DNA of 40,345 nucleotides, taken from IMG/VR virus record IMGVR_UViG_3300036045_000034, positions 1-40,345 of that record, one strand, 5' to 3'. Shown one piece after another: positions 14,208 through 22,776 of the stretch. The notes beneath the pieces are model-generated. The model was not told the origin of the DNA and searched no databases. It saw nothing but the letters and a program-made list of their open reading frames with translations. Numbering within the stretch: position 1 is the stretch's first letter; every line of letters starts with the position of its first letter. A program made the translations under genes and the position numbers. The stretch comes from a virus.

Positions 14208-14495
14208 ATGTACACATTGACGTTTCAGGGCGTGGCCGGACCGGAAAGCGACGTTGCGAAAGCGCGCCTGTACATCAACGGCGTGCAGAAGGCCGAGGCC
14301 GACGTCACGCCCGGTCAGCAGTTCACCATCCAGGGCACCTGGCCGACGCACGGCGACGTGACCGTCGAATACTCGTTCGTCGACGGCGCCGGCAACGAGA
14401 GCGGCAAGCACAACCAGACGGTGACCATCCCCGACAAGGAAGCGCCCGCGATGCCGATGACGGATCTGACGCTGGTAAGCGTGGTCTGGGCGTAA
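14208..14495 (+). CDS. Ig/FN3-like small structural protein
   Basis: A 95-residue protein with a strong AGAGGAGAG ribosome site seven bases before the ATG. Alternating strands (YTLTFQGV, FTIQGTW, VTVEYSFVD, NQTVTIPD) suggest one beta-sandwich. It ends EAPAMPMTDLTLVSVVWA, nearly the same tail as the propeller protein before it, which suggests both attach to the same partner through this peptide. Late operon; virion component inferred. Confidence 0.55.
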   Translation: MYTLTFQGVAGPESDVAKARLYINGVQKAEADVTPGQQFTIQGTWPTHGDVTVEYSFVDGAGNESGKHNQTVTIPDKEAPAMPMTDLTLVSVVWA

Positions 14496-14499
14496 AGCG

Positions 14500-14913
14500 A
14501 TGGCCATCACTCGGAGCGACCGCAACATCACCTGGGACAGCGGAAGCAGTTCCAAGACCGTGAGCTCGTCGACCCGCGTTGACTCCGACGCTATGACGTT
14601 CGATGCGACCGACATCAAGGGCTGCATTCAATTCAAGGCTGACAACCAAGGCACGCCGGCATCCGGGGACATTTGCGACGTGTACATCAAATGGACGACT
14701 GACGGCACGACGTACGATACGGGCGAGCACGCGGAGGGGCCTTATCGGTTGGACACGGTCGCCGCCAACACGCCGGGCGAGAATCCGGCCGTCGTCACGC
14801 TCCCGATCGAGCCGGGCCGATACAAGGGATACAAGCTGTCCGTGTCCTGCCCGCAGGCCGGATCACGAAACATCCTTGTGAGCGCGAGAGAGCAGACGCA
14901 GCGGCTTGCGTAG
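14500..14913 (+). CDS. Beta-rich hypothetical appendage protein
   Basis: A 137-residue protein. The pattern CIQFKADNQGTPASGDICDV, then YIKWTTDGTTYDTG, with conserved glycines and two cysteines points to a beta-sandwich of the sort seen in phage fibre accessory proteins. No signal peptide, no coiled coil. It sits in the fibre block between an Ig-like protein and a LamG-like protein; a structural or assembly role is inferred from context. Confidence 0.5.
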   Translation: MAITRSDRNITWDSGSSSKTVSSSTRVDSDAMTFDATDIKGCIQFKADNQGTPASGDICDVYIKWTTDGTTYDTGEHAEGPYRLDTVAANTPGENPAVVTLPIEPGRYKGYKLSVSCPQAGSRNILVSAREQTQRLA

Positions 14914-14916
14914 CAT

Positions 14917-16401
14917 ATGGCGACCAAGACCTTCTATTTCAAAGACGCCGTACCCAGCGGCGCGACGAACCATCGCTCGCTGCAGGATGGCGGGGGCGTG
15001 ATCGCTGCGGCGACCACGGGAACAGGGTGGGAGCTCGATCAGAAAGCAAGTGGGCAATCGTGCCTAATGAACGGCGGCGCGGAGGTTGCGCGGACGGATG
15101 GGCAGTGGAGCGCATCGTTGCAGCCGGATACGGCGGGCGCTGTTTCGCAAACGCTGGGTGACTGTTGGCGCTCCGAGGACGCGATATCCGGGCACTTCGT
15201 GAATGCAACGTGGTCAGGTACGTACGGCTTTCGGTCGGTGTCGGCCGCGTACACCGGGCGCTTTCGGCTCCGGTATCGCTTTTGGAAGGGGAAGAACGCG
15301 AACGGTTCGGATGCGGTGGCGCTTTCTGCCGTACTCGTGTCGTCCGCCACGTCTGCGAACACGAGCACGACGTCGGATACCACAATCGCGCTGTCGTGGA
15401 CGTCACCCGGTCAGCAGAACTTCGACGGCGAGTATTTGTTTCTGCAAATCGGCGTCGAAGTCACGTCCGTTGGCAGCGGCAACACGCAAGACGTGTTGTT
15501 CCGAGTCACGAGCGGGACATATCAGTTTACATCTCCGGACTTCGTCGAGAGGTACCGCACGACGATTCGGCGGCCGCAGCCGCGATTCATGATCGGCATC
15601 AATCCGAAGTGGCGGATGCGTGGTCTGCAGTTCGCGTGGGTCGCGTCGATGCCCTTGATTGAGCACGCCCGGCGGTATGGCGTTACGGCGTACCAGACCG
15701 GTGCGGCGCCCTATTCGCACACGAAGTTTGGCAGCGGGTGGAACCCTAACGCGACCACGAATGATGGTGTGACGTTCGGCAACGCACGCCCCATTTCCGA
15801 CGGGGCGAACTTCTCCATTGCGGTGCTCGCTGCGCCGTCGCGGTCGGGGAGCGGGAGGACCCTCTGGTTTAATCAGCGCAACGGTTCTGGCAACGCCGAG
15901 CAAATCGGGCTCAGTCGTGGGAGTAACGGCTTATACAGTAGCGATACTCGGAGCTTCCAGTTGTATTGGCGTAATACGAGCGGGAGTCCGTTCTACGCCG
16001 ACAATGGGACCGCCAACGACACCGCGCCCGATGACCTGTTGCATCTGTGGGGCGGTTCAAACAAGGCCGGGACCCTGGACATCTTTCGGGATGGGAAAAA
16101 CGTAACGGTCAATCGTACGACGCCGTCCGGCACTGCAACCAGTTCGTCGCAGACGACGCGACTCGGTAATTTGGCACAGTTCTCAAGCGACGGCAGCTTT
16201 GCCACGGCGAACGCGCACATGCACGCATGCTACGTATTCCAACCGGCGTTGACAGAGGCGATGTGGGCGGAACTGGCCGACGATCCATACGGCGTGTTCG
16301 AGGATGAAATGGCGATTTTCGTGCTCGCCGCCGCTGGCGCTTTTGTAAAGATCGCTGGCCACGGTCAGGCGCTCGCCGGACCCGGAGGACTCGCCGCGTG
16401 A
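14917..16401 (+). CDS. LamG/concanavalin-like fibre or receptor-binding protein
   Basis: A 494-residue protein. The C-terminal half (about 245-470) has the LamG-like jelly-roll pattern with strands such as NFSIAVLAAPS and TRSFQLYWRN, and the closing helix ALTEAMWAELADDPYGVF that marks phage versions of this domain. The N-terminal 200 residues are a separate beta-rich module with many Ser/Thr. Such domains bind glycans, so a receptor-binding or capsid-fibre role is likely. It overlaps the next gene by four bases (GTGA). Confidence 0.6.
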   Translation: MATKTFYFKDAVPSGATNHRSLQDGGGVIAAATTGTGWELDQKASGQSCLMNGGAEVARTDGQWSASLQPDTAGAVSQTLGDCWRSEDAISGHFVNATWSGTYGFRSVSAAYTGRFRLRYRFWKGKNANGSDAVALSAVLVSSATSANTSTTSDTTIALSWTSPGQQNFDGEYLFLQIGVEVTSVGSGNTQDVLFRVTSGTYQFTSPDFVERYRTTIRRPQPRFMIGINPKWRMRGLQFAWVASMPLIEHARRYGVTAYQTGAAPYSHTKFGSGWNPNATTNDGVTFGNARPISDGANFSIAVLAAPSRSGSGRTLWFNQRNGSGNAEQIGLSRGSNGLYSSDTRSFQLYWRNTSGSPFYADNGTANDTAPDDLLHLWGGSNKAGTLDIFRDGKNVTVNRTTPSGTATSSSQTTRLGNLAQFSSDGSFATANAHMHACYVFQPALTEAMWAELADDPYGVFEDEMAIFVLAAAGAFVKIAGHGQALAGPGGLAA

Positions 16402-17744
16402 GCTACAGAGGCGACATCGCGCTCGGCGCAACGATCGACGTCAAGTTCACGACGCGCCGATTCTCGACCGGTGCGCCGCACACGCTCGCCGGGTCGCCCG
16501 CGGTGGCGGCCTACGTCGACAACGGTACGACCGAGATCACGGCCGGCATCACGCTATCGGTCGACTTCGACTCGCGCACCGGCCTCAATAACGTGCGCGT
16601 GGTGGCCACCAGCGGCAACGGATTCGCGGCTGGCACCAACGTCGACCTCGTGATTACTGCGGGTACGGTCGACAGCGTGTCGGTTGTCGGCGAGGTCATC
16701 GGGTCGTTCTCGATCGAGAATCGTAGCGCTCTGCGGCCGACGACGGCGGGCCGCACTCTCGACGTGAGCTCGGGCGGCGAGGCCGGGCTGGACTGGGCAA
16801 ACATCGGCAGCCCGACCACGACCGTCGGCCTGTCTGGCACCACGGTAAAGACCGCCACCGACGTCGAGACCGATACCGCCGACATTCAAACGCGCTTGCC
16901 GGCGGCGCTAGTCGGTGGGCGGATCGATGCCAACGTTGGCGCGATCAGCAGCGACAGCACGGCGGCGGACAACGCCGAAGCGTTCTTCGATGGCACCGGC
17001 TACGCCGGCACCAACAACGTCATTCCGACGGTCACCACGCTGACCAACGCGCCCAGCGATTCGTCGGGCGTGACGACCCTGCTCTCGCGCGTGCCGTCCG
17101 GACTTTTCACCGGCATCACCTCGCTCGCGCAGTGGCTGGGCTTGCTCGCCGGCAAGCAGACCGGCAACAGCACCGCGCGCACCGAGCTCCGCGCGACCGG
17201 CGCCGGCTCCGGCACCTTCGACGAGACGACGGACTCGACCGAGGCGCTGCGCGACCGCGGCGATGCGGCCTGGACGACGGCGACCGGCTTCTCGACGCAT
17301 ACAGCGGCCGACGTCTGGGCGGTGGGCACGCGCACGCTGACGAGCTTCGGGACGCTTGCCTCGGACGCGGCCACGGCCGTATGGGCCGCGGGCACCCGGA
17401 CGCTGACCAGTTTCGGCACGCTGGTCTCGGATATCTGGTCGAATGCAACCCGCCTGCTCACCGCGGGCACGAACATCGTGCTGGCCAAGGGTACGGGCGT
17501 CACCGGCTTCAACGATCTCGACGCCGCTGGCGTGCGCAGCGCGGTTGGGCTCGCGAGCGCGAACCTCGACACGCAACTGTCCGCCATCGCGACCGACGCC
17601 GCGCGCCTGACCTCGGGCCGCGCCGGCAAGCTCGACAGCCTCACGTTCACCATCGCCGGCCACGTCGACGCGAACATCCAACGCGTCAACGACGTGGTCG
17701 TCATCGGTAGCGGCGAAACCGGCGATGAATGGGGCCCGGCATGA
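16398..17744 (+). CDS. Repeat-containing tail/fibre protein
   Basis: A 448-residue Thr/Ala/Ser-rich protein with a GTG start in GTGA overlap. The N-terminal 110 residues (GDIALGATIDVKFTTR, then AAYVDNGTTEITAGITLSV) look like an N-terminal attachment domain of fibre proteins. The C-terminal part contains a tandem unit VWAxGTRTLTSFGTLxSD twice (about residues 306-347) and further helical segments. Repeated 'VWAxGTRTLT' strings are common in phage fibres from metagenomes. No enzymatic motif. Likely a trimeric shaft, inferred from the repeats and position. Confidence 0.55.
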   Translation: MSYRGDIALGATIDVKFTTRRFSTGAPHTLAGSPAVAAYVDNGTTEITAGITLSVDFDSRTGLNNVRVVATSGNGFAAGTNVDLVITAGTVDSVSVVGEVIGSFSIENRSALRPTTAGRTLDVSSGGEAGLDWANIGSPTTTVGLSGTTVKTATDVETDTADIQTRLPAALVGGRIDANVGAISSDSTAADNAEAFFDGTGYAGTNNVIPTVTTLTNAPSDSSGVTTLLSRVPSGLFTGITSLAQWLGLLAGKQTGNSTARTELRATGAGSGTFDETTDSTEALRDRGDAAWTTATGFSTHTAADVWAVGTRTLTSFGTLASDAATAVWAAGTRTLTSFGTLVSDIWSNATRLLTAGTNIVLAKGTGVTGFNDLDAAGVRSAVGLASANLDTQLSAIATDAARLTSGRAGKLDSLTFTIAGHVDANIQRVNDVVVIGSGETGDEWGPA

Positions 17745-17929
17745 GCACCTGGGGGACTTCCTGGGGCACGTCCTGGGCTACGTCCTGGGATCGCGCCCCG
17801 GCGGTCTTTACCGGCTCCGCCTCGCGCACGTACCACGTCGTGCGCGAGGTCCGCACCTATTCGATCGTCGCTGAGGGCCGCGTGTATGCGGTGCCGCCCG
17901 AGGATCGCGCCGTGGAAATTGCCCCATGA
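17741..17929 (+). CDS. Small W-x-T-S-W repeat protein
   Basis: A 62-residue protein starting in ATGA overlap. Residues 4-17 are a short repeat WGTSWGTSWATSWD, encoded by a 12-bp DNA repeat, followed by a beta-rich tail (RTYHVVREVRTYSIVAEGRVYAV at about 29-51). Tiny tryptophan-repeat proteins like this occur with fibre genes in other phages, but their role is not known. The repeat could grow or shrink by slippage. Confidence 0.5.
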   Translation: MSTWGTSWGTSWATSWDRAPAVFTGSASRTYHVVREVRTYSIVAEGRVYAVPPEDRAVEIAP

Positions 17930-18252
17930 CCACGAGCTACATCGTCGTCGACGGCGCAGGTGTCAAGCCGGACAAGCTCACCATCCTCAAGGATGCCGAT
18001 GCGGTCCTCGACTATCCGTTCGACTGGACCGACTGGCTGGCCGAGGTGAGCGACACGATCGATTCGGCAACGGGGAGCGTCACCGGCGACATCGTGCTCG
18101 ACAGCCTCACCGTCGAAGCGGGCGGGCTGATCGTGACCCCGGTGATCTCCGGCGGAACGGTCGGCGAAACCGCGAGTTTCACCATGCACATCGTGACGAC
18201 GGCGGACCGCGAGGACGACCGCACGATCTTCCTGAAGATCCGGGAGCGCTGA
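17926..18252 (+). CDS. Beta-rich fibre-associated protein
   Basis: A 108-residue protein coupled to both neighbours. It begins TTSYIVVDGAGVKPDKLTIL, then has a conserved DYPFDWTDWLAE segment, and ends in strands ASFTMHIVTT and TIFLKIRER. The pattern resembles N-terminal domains of phage fibre proteins similar to that of the 16398 gene. It may be a baseplate or collar adaptor. Function unknown. Confidence 0.5.
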   Translation: MTTSYIVVDGAGVKPDKLTILKDADAVLDYPFDWTDWLAEVSDTIDSATGSVTGDIVLDSLTVEAGGLIVTPVISGGTVGETASFTMHIVTTADREDDRTIFLKIRER

Positions 18253-18833
18253 TGTTGCAGACCATCATCGCCGGCGACACGCTGACATTCCCGAACTCGG
18301 TGCCGGATTACCCGGCGTCGGACGGGTGGACGCTCGCGCACATCCTGCGGCCGCTCTCCGGCTCCGCCGACCCGATCACGCTCTCCGCCGTTGCCGACGG
18401 CGACGACTACGAGACCACGATCGCGGCAACGGTCACGAGCGGCTACGAGGCGGGGCAATTCTCGGTCATCGCGCAGGTGAGCAACGTCGGCGGCGAGCGC
18501 TACACCCTGGATGCGGTTGCGATCTCCGGCGGGCGGCTTGCCCACAACATCGTCACCATCCGCGCCAACCCGGCCGAAGGCGAGGCGTACGACTCGCGGT
18601 CGTTCGCGCGCCGCGCCCTGGCCGCGATCGAAGCGACCATGGAAGGCACCGCGAGCGAGGCGGCCAAGCGCTTCACCATCCGCGATCGCGAAGTGTGGAA
18701 GTACGACACGGAGGAGCTGATCGCGCTGCGCAACTACTACCGCGCCGAGGTCCTGGCGGAGGAGGCGGCCGCGCGCCGGGCTGCGGGGCTGTCCGACGGG
18801 CGCACGAGCTATCTGAGGTTCAACCGCCCATGA
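18252..18833 (+). CDS. Head-tail joining protein: beta domain plus gpW-like helical end
   Basis: A 193-residue protein whose start overlaps the previous stop by one base (TGATG). The first 100 residues are beta-rich like the preceding fibre genes. The C-terminal 80 residues (RRALAAIEATMEG, FTIRDREVWKYDTEELIALR, NYYRAEVLAEEAAARR) look like the gpW-type head completion fold, with the conserved strand then 'TEELIALRNYY' helix. Lambda gpW lies immediately before the portal, and so does this gene. I infer a fusion of a fibre-like domain to gpW. A chance resemblance is possible. Confidence 0.5.
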   Translation: MLQTIIAGDTLTFPNSVPDYPASDGWTLAHILRPLSGSADPITLSAVADGDDYETTIAATVTSGYEAGQFSVIAQVSNVGGERYTLDAVAISGGRLAHNIVTIRANPAEGEAYDSRSFARRALAAIEATMEGTASEAAKRFTIRDREVWKYDTEELIALRNYYRAEVLAEEAAARRAAGLSDGRTSYLRFNRP

Positions 18834-20470
18834 GCTATTACGACGATCTGCTCGAACAGCGCGCCGTCGTTTTAGACGCCGCAGCGCGCTGGCAAACGGC
18901 TCCGGCGCCGAAGAAGCCCGCAGCTCGCCAAACGTTCAACGCCTCACGCCAGCAGCGCATGTACGCGTCCGCGAAGCGGTCGCGCTTGACCGTCGGCTTC
19001 GGTGGCGCGACGAATGCGTCGGCGGATAGCGAACTCTCGCTGGGCCTGGCTGAACTGCGTAGCCGCTCGCGTCAACTGATTCGAGACGCGTCCTACGCCA
19101 AGAAGGCGAAGTTGACCGTCGTCAATAACGTGATCGGCGAGGGGATTGGCCTACAGGCGCAGGTCAAGAATCGGCAGAACAATCAAGAGACGCGGATCAA
19201 CGCGGCGATCGAGCGCGAGTGGCTCGAATGGTGCCGCGCCGAGAACTGCCACACCGGCGGGCGCCTGCATTTTTCGGACCTTGAGCGCATGTTGATGGGC
19301 CAGGTCTTCGAGGCTGGCGAGATTTTCGTTCGCAAGTATCCGCGCAAGTTCGGCCACTCGCGCGTGCCCCTCGCGCTTGAAATTGTTGAACCGGAACGTC
19401 TTGCGGAGGAATACACGCAGGCGGTCGTAGCGGCAGGATCGATCTGCAAGCTCGGCGTCGAGATGGATGAGTTCGGCCGCCCGCTCCGATTCTGGATGCG
19501 CAAGATTCACCCGGCGGAGGTCCGGAGCACGCTCCTCGCGCAGTCGACCGACTACCTGTATCCGGTCCCGGCCGACCAGATTTATCACCTCGCTTGTGTT
19601 GACCGCTGGCCGCAGACGCGCGGCGAGCCGTGGCTGCATACCGCGGCGCGGCGTCTGAACGACATGGACGGCTACAGCGAGGCCGAGATCGTCGCAGCGC
19701 GCGGCGCGGCGTCGTACATGGGCATTCGCAAGCCGGCGATGCCGGAAGACGGGGCGGTAGGAGAAGAGGCGCCCCCCGAGTTCGATCTCGAGCCGGGCGC
19801 GGTCGAGACGCTGCAACCGGGCGAAGAGTTCGAGTTCGTCTCGCCGAACCGGCCGAATCCGAACATGGACCCGTTCATGCGGATGATGCTGCGCGAGGTT
19901 GCGATGGGCGCGCGCACCTCCTACGAGGCGATCTCTGGCGATTACTCGCAATCGAATCTATCCAGTTCCCGCATGGGACAGCAGGACAGCCGCGACGACT
20001 ATCGCGTCTTGCAGCGCTGGTTCATCCGCTCGTTCCGCGAGGAGTTGCACCGCGAGTGGTTGATGGCGGCGGTAATCGCCGGCGCGATCCCGGAGATCGA
20101 CCTCGCCGCCTACGCGAACGATCCGCACAAGTTCGAGGCGGTCGCGTTCAAGGCGCGGGGCTGGTCATACATTAACCCCAAGGAAGACGTTGAGGCCTCG
20201 GAGCGCGCGATTCGTGCTGGACTCTCGACGCGCACGCACGAAATCGCGAAGTACGGCGACGGTCGCGATCGCGAAGACGTCGACGAGATGCGCGAGCAGG
20301 AGAACGAGGCGGCGAGGGCGAAGGATTTGGTCTACACGACCGACCCGACCGAGTTCGACAACGCCGGCAAGCATCACCAAGCGCCCGAGACGCCGGCAGA
20401 GCCATCGGCCCCCACCGAGCCGGCCGCACGCGAGGGAACTATCCACCATATGAGGGCAAGCAATGCCTGA
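18830..20470 (+). CDS. Portal protein (lambda gpB family)
   Basis: A 546-residue protein that would form the dodecameric DNA channel at one capsid vertex. The helical region 'LRSRSRQLIRDASYAKKAKLTVVNNVIGEG' (split here as a long conserved block at about 64-105), 'MGQVFEAGEIFVRKY', and 'ISGDYSQSNLSSSR' are the family's hallmarks. Length is near lambda gpB (533). The acidic/proline-rich C-terminus is disordered. Start overlaps the previous stop as ATGA, and its end overlaps the protease-capsid gene by eight bases. Confidence 0.88.
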   Translation: MSYYDDLLEQRAVVLDAAARWQTAPAPKKPAARQTFNASRQQRMYASAKRSRLTVGFGGATNASADSELSLGLAELRSRSRQLIRDASYAKKAKLTVVNNVIGEGIGLQAQVKNRQNNQETRINAAIEREWLEWCRAENCHTGGRLHFSDLERMLMGQVFEAGEIFVRKYPRKFGHSRVPLALEIVEPERLAEEYTQAVVAAGSICKLGVEMDEFGRPLRFWMRKIHPAEVRSTLLAQSTDYLYPVPADQIYHLACVDRWPQTRGEPWLHTAARRLNDMDGYSEAEIVAARGAASYMGIRKPAMPEDGAVGEEAPPEFDLEPGAVETLQPGEEFEFVSPNRPNPNMDPFMRMMLREVAMGARTSYEAISGDYSQSNLSSSRMGQQDSRDDYRVLQRWFIRSFREELHREWLMAAVIAGAIPEIDLAAYANDPHKFEAVAFKARGWSYINPKEDVEASERAIRAGLSTRTHEIAKYGDGRDREDVDEMREQENEAARAKDLVYTTDPTEFDNAGKHHQAPETPAEPSAPTEPAAREGTIHHMRASNA

Positions 20471-22463
20471 CGGATCGCAACTACTGGATACCGCGCGCGT
20501 CGTCGCGATGCCGACGCAGCATCGGCTGATGCCGATCGGCAAGGTCGACGCCGAGCAGCGCACGTTCGACGTAACTTGGGCGGCGGGCGCGCAGGTCCGC
20601 CGCTACGACTGGTTCAACGACGAGATTTTTCTCGAAGAACTTGACATGTCGAGAGACGCGGTCGACCTGTCGCGCCTCAACACTGGCGCGCCGCTGCTCA
20701 ATTCGCACCGACGCTACAACGTCGCCGATGTCATCGGCGTCATCGAGCGCGCATGGATCGATGATGACCAGTTCGGTGGCGCGACGTGTCGTTTCTCGCA
20801 GCGCGCCGAGGTCGCGCCCATTAAGCAAGACGTCGATGACAAGATATTGCGGAATGTGTCGGTCGGGTACGACGTCCTTGAGATGAAGGAAGTCGAGCGC
20901 GACAAGAAGACCGGCTATCGCGTTCTGCGCGTGACACGCTGGGCGCCGTTTGAGATTTCTCTCGTGGCGGTTGGCGCCGACGCCAAGGCGCAGACCCGCG
21001 ACAACGAGCCCGGTCGTACGACGGAATGCACCGTATTCCCGATCGCCGCAAGCGATCGAACGAAGGAAACGGCGCCGCCTCCGGTGCCGACCGCAGCCGA
21101 GGCGGTGCGAGACGTCCTCACAAACCAACCGGCGCATCCCGCCGAAATCAGGAGCATCAGCATGACGACTGACGTCAAAGACGCCCCGGCGGGCGGAACC
21201 GCCGAACCGGCCGCGAATGCAGCGGAACTCGAAGCCTCTCGCATCAAGGGAATCAAGAATCTTGCTGGCGCGGTCGACGCAGACGACCGCTTTGTCCGTC
21301 ACTGGATCGCGAGCGGCACATCACTGGAAAAAGTCTCGGAAGAGGCATGGGAACTGAAGAAGAAGCGCTCCGAGGTCGAGGCGAGCGCTCCGATGATCGG
21401 GATGGAAAAGAAGGAGGTCGAGTCGTGGTCGCTCTTCCGAGCGATCCGCGCGCTCGATTCTGGCAATTGGGAGAAGGCGGGCCTGGAACTGGCCGCGTCG
21501 CAGGAGGTCCAGAAACGGACCAACATCGCACCGGCCAACAAGAACAGTATCCTCGTTCCGCTCGACGTCCTCGCGCGCGCGCTGCCGCGAGATGCCGTTA
21601 TCCGCGCGATGATGACCGGGCGCCGCGACCTGACCGCCGCGCTCGGCTCGGCCGGCGGGTACCTGGTCGAGACGGACAACGTCGGCTTTGTCGACGTCCT
21701 TCGCAACGCGTCGGTTTGCTTCGCGATGGGTGCGACGCGTCTTCCGGGGCTGCAAGGGAATGTCACGATTCCGAAGCGGACCGCAGGCGCGACCGGTTAC
21801 TGGCTCGCGACCGAGGCGTCGGCGATTACCGAGTCGAATCAAACGTTCGGCCAGATCGCAATGTCGCCGAAGACATGCGGCGCATACAACGAGATCAGCC
21901 GTCAACTGCTCATGCAGTCGGCGCCGTCGGCTGAATCGCTGGTCATGTCAGGACTCGCGCTCGACGTTGCGACTGCGGTCGACCTAGCCGGCCTCAACGG
22001 TTCGGGTGCAGCAGGCCAACCGCTCGGGATCATCGGCACGACCGGCGTCGGCTCTGTGACGGGAACGTCGTTCGATTACGCCGACATCATCGAGTTTCAG
22101 ACCGACGTTGCCTCCGCCAACGCGCTGGCCGGCAGCCTGGGCTATGTGACAACGCCGACGGTCGCTGGTCTTGCCAAGGCCCGAGTGAAGTTCGCGAGCA
22201 CTGCGGCGCAGTTGTGGGAAGGCCGGCTCGAACGCGGCACGATGGACGGCTACCCGGCGATGTCGAGCAACCAAATGCCGGCGGGCAACATGCTCTTCGG
22301 CGACTGGTCGCAGCAGGTGGTCGGCGAGTGGGGTGTCCTCGAGGTCGCGGTGAATCAGCAGGCGAACTTCCCGGCCGGCATCATCGGCATTCGCGCGCTG
22401 TACTCGGTCGACATCGCGATTCGCATCCCCGCAGCGTTCTCGCTGATGACCGGCGCGACCTAA
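20463..22463 (+). CDS. Fused prohead protease and HK97-fold major capsid protein
   Basis: A 666-residue protein. Residues about 1-190 are a U35-type prohead protease with catalytic His82 (LLNSHRRYN), Ser133 (NVSVGYD) and an acidic residue in FEISLV (about 163-168). After a Pro/Ala-rich linker and a helical delta-like domain, residues about 300-666 are an HK97-fold capsid protein (for example GATGYWLATEAS and NQTFGQIAMSPKTCG). An internal ATG at 21162 (residue 234) has AGGAG seven bases upstream and would give a 433-residue capsid precursor without the protease, resembling the nested-gene scheme of lambda C/Nu3. In many phages these are separate genes, so the fusion is notable. A hairpin follows the stop. 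Confidence 0.85.
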   Translation: MPDGSQLLDTARVVAMPTQHRLMPIGKVDAEQRTFDVTWAAGAQVRRYDWFNDEIFLEELDMSRDAVDLSRLNTGAPLLNSHRRYNVADVIGVIERAWIDDDQFGGATCRFSQRAEVAPIKQDVDDKILRNVSVGYDVLEMKEVERDKKTGYRVLRVTRWAPFEISLVAVGADAKAQTRDNEPGRTTECTVFPIAASDRTKETAPPPVPTAAEAVRDVLTNQPAHPAEIRSISMTTDVKDAPAGGTAEPAANAAELEASRIKGIKNLAGAVDADDRFVRHWIASGTSLEKVSEEAWELKKKRSEVEASAPMIGMEKKEVESWSLFRAIRALDSGNWEKAGLELAASQEVQKRTNIAPANKNSILVPLDVLARALPRDAVIRAMMTGRRDLTAALGSAGGYLVETDNVGFVDVLRNASVCFAMGATRLPGLQGNVTIPKRTAGATGYWLATEASAITESNQTFGQIAMSPKTCGAYNEISRQLLMQSAPSAESLVMSGLALDVATAVDLAGLNGSGAAGQPLGIIGTTGVGSVTGTSFDYADIIEFQTDVASANALAGSLGYVTTPTVAGLAKARVKFASTAAQLWEGRLERGTMDGYPAMSSNQMPAGNMLFGDWSQQVVGEWGVLEVAVNQQANFPAGIIGIRALYSVDIAIRIPAAFSLMTGAT

Positions 22464-22479
22464 AACCCACAAAGGATAG

Positions 22480-22501
22480 GGCGACCTCTTACGAGGTCGC
22501 C
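22480..22501 (+). other. Perfect 9-bp hairpin after the capsid gene
   Basis: GGCGACCTC (22480-22488) pairs exactly with GAGGTCGCC (22493-22501) around a TTAC loop, 17 bases after the capsid stop. No T-tract follows, so it is not a standard terminator. It is well placed to stabilise the capsid message or to tune read-through into the gene at 22523. Confidence 0.6.
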
Positions 22502-22522
22502 TAAGGAAAAAGGAGACGCCAA

Positions 22523-22774
22523 ATGTTGAAGCAACCCAGCGAACGCACGGTCGAGATCATCCGACCGACGTACTTCTCGGGTGTGGTCGAGCCGGTCGGC
22601 AAGGTAATGACCCTTCCGACCGGACTGGCGGCGGAACTTGTTTCCGCCAACAAGGCGAAGTTCGTCTCGACGATGCCGAATCCGGTGCCGACGCCGATGC
22701 CGGACCCGAAGGAACTGCCCGACGATCACCCTCACGTTGTAGCAAAGGCCCACCAGCCGAAGAAAGGAAACTGA
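22523..22774 (+). CDS. Small conserved head-region protein
   Basis: An 83-residue protein with an excellent AAAAAGGAGA ribosome site. The beta-rich first half (TVEIIRPTYFSGVVEPVGKV) and a proline-rich tail (VPTPMPDPKELPDDHPH) are typical of short genes directly after the capsid in phages of this type. It may be a capsid-interacting or head-tail protein. It has no metal site or membrane segment, and the precise role is unknown. Confidence 0.55.
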   Translation: MLKQPSERTVEIIRPTYFSGVVEPVGKVMTLPTGLAAELVSANKAKFVSTMPNPVPTPMPDPKELPDDHPHVVAKAHQPKKGN

Positions 22775-22776
22775 AA

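Noticed and set aside
12629-14215. A minus-strand frame of about 528 codons opposite the propeller gene, plus a plus-strand frame at 11890-13611
   Set aside because: Both are arginine-rich and lack protein-like composition. The propeller frame has recognisable blades and normal codon bias.
14917-17744. Diversity-generating retroelement acting on the fibre genes
   Set aside because: No reverse transcriptase, no template-variable repeat pair and no run of adenine-rich codons were seen.
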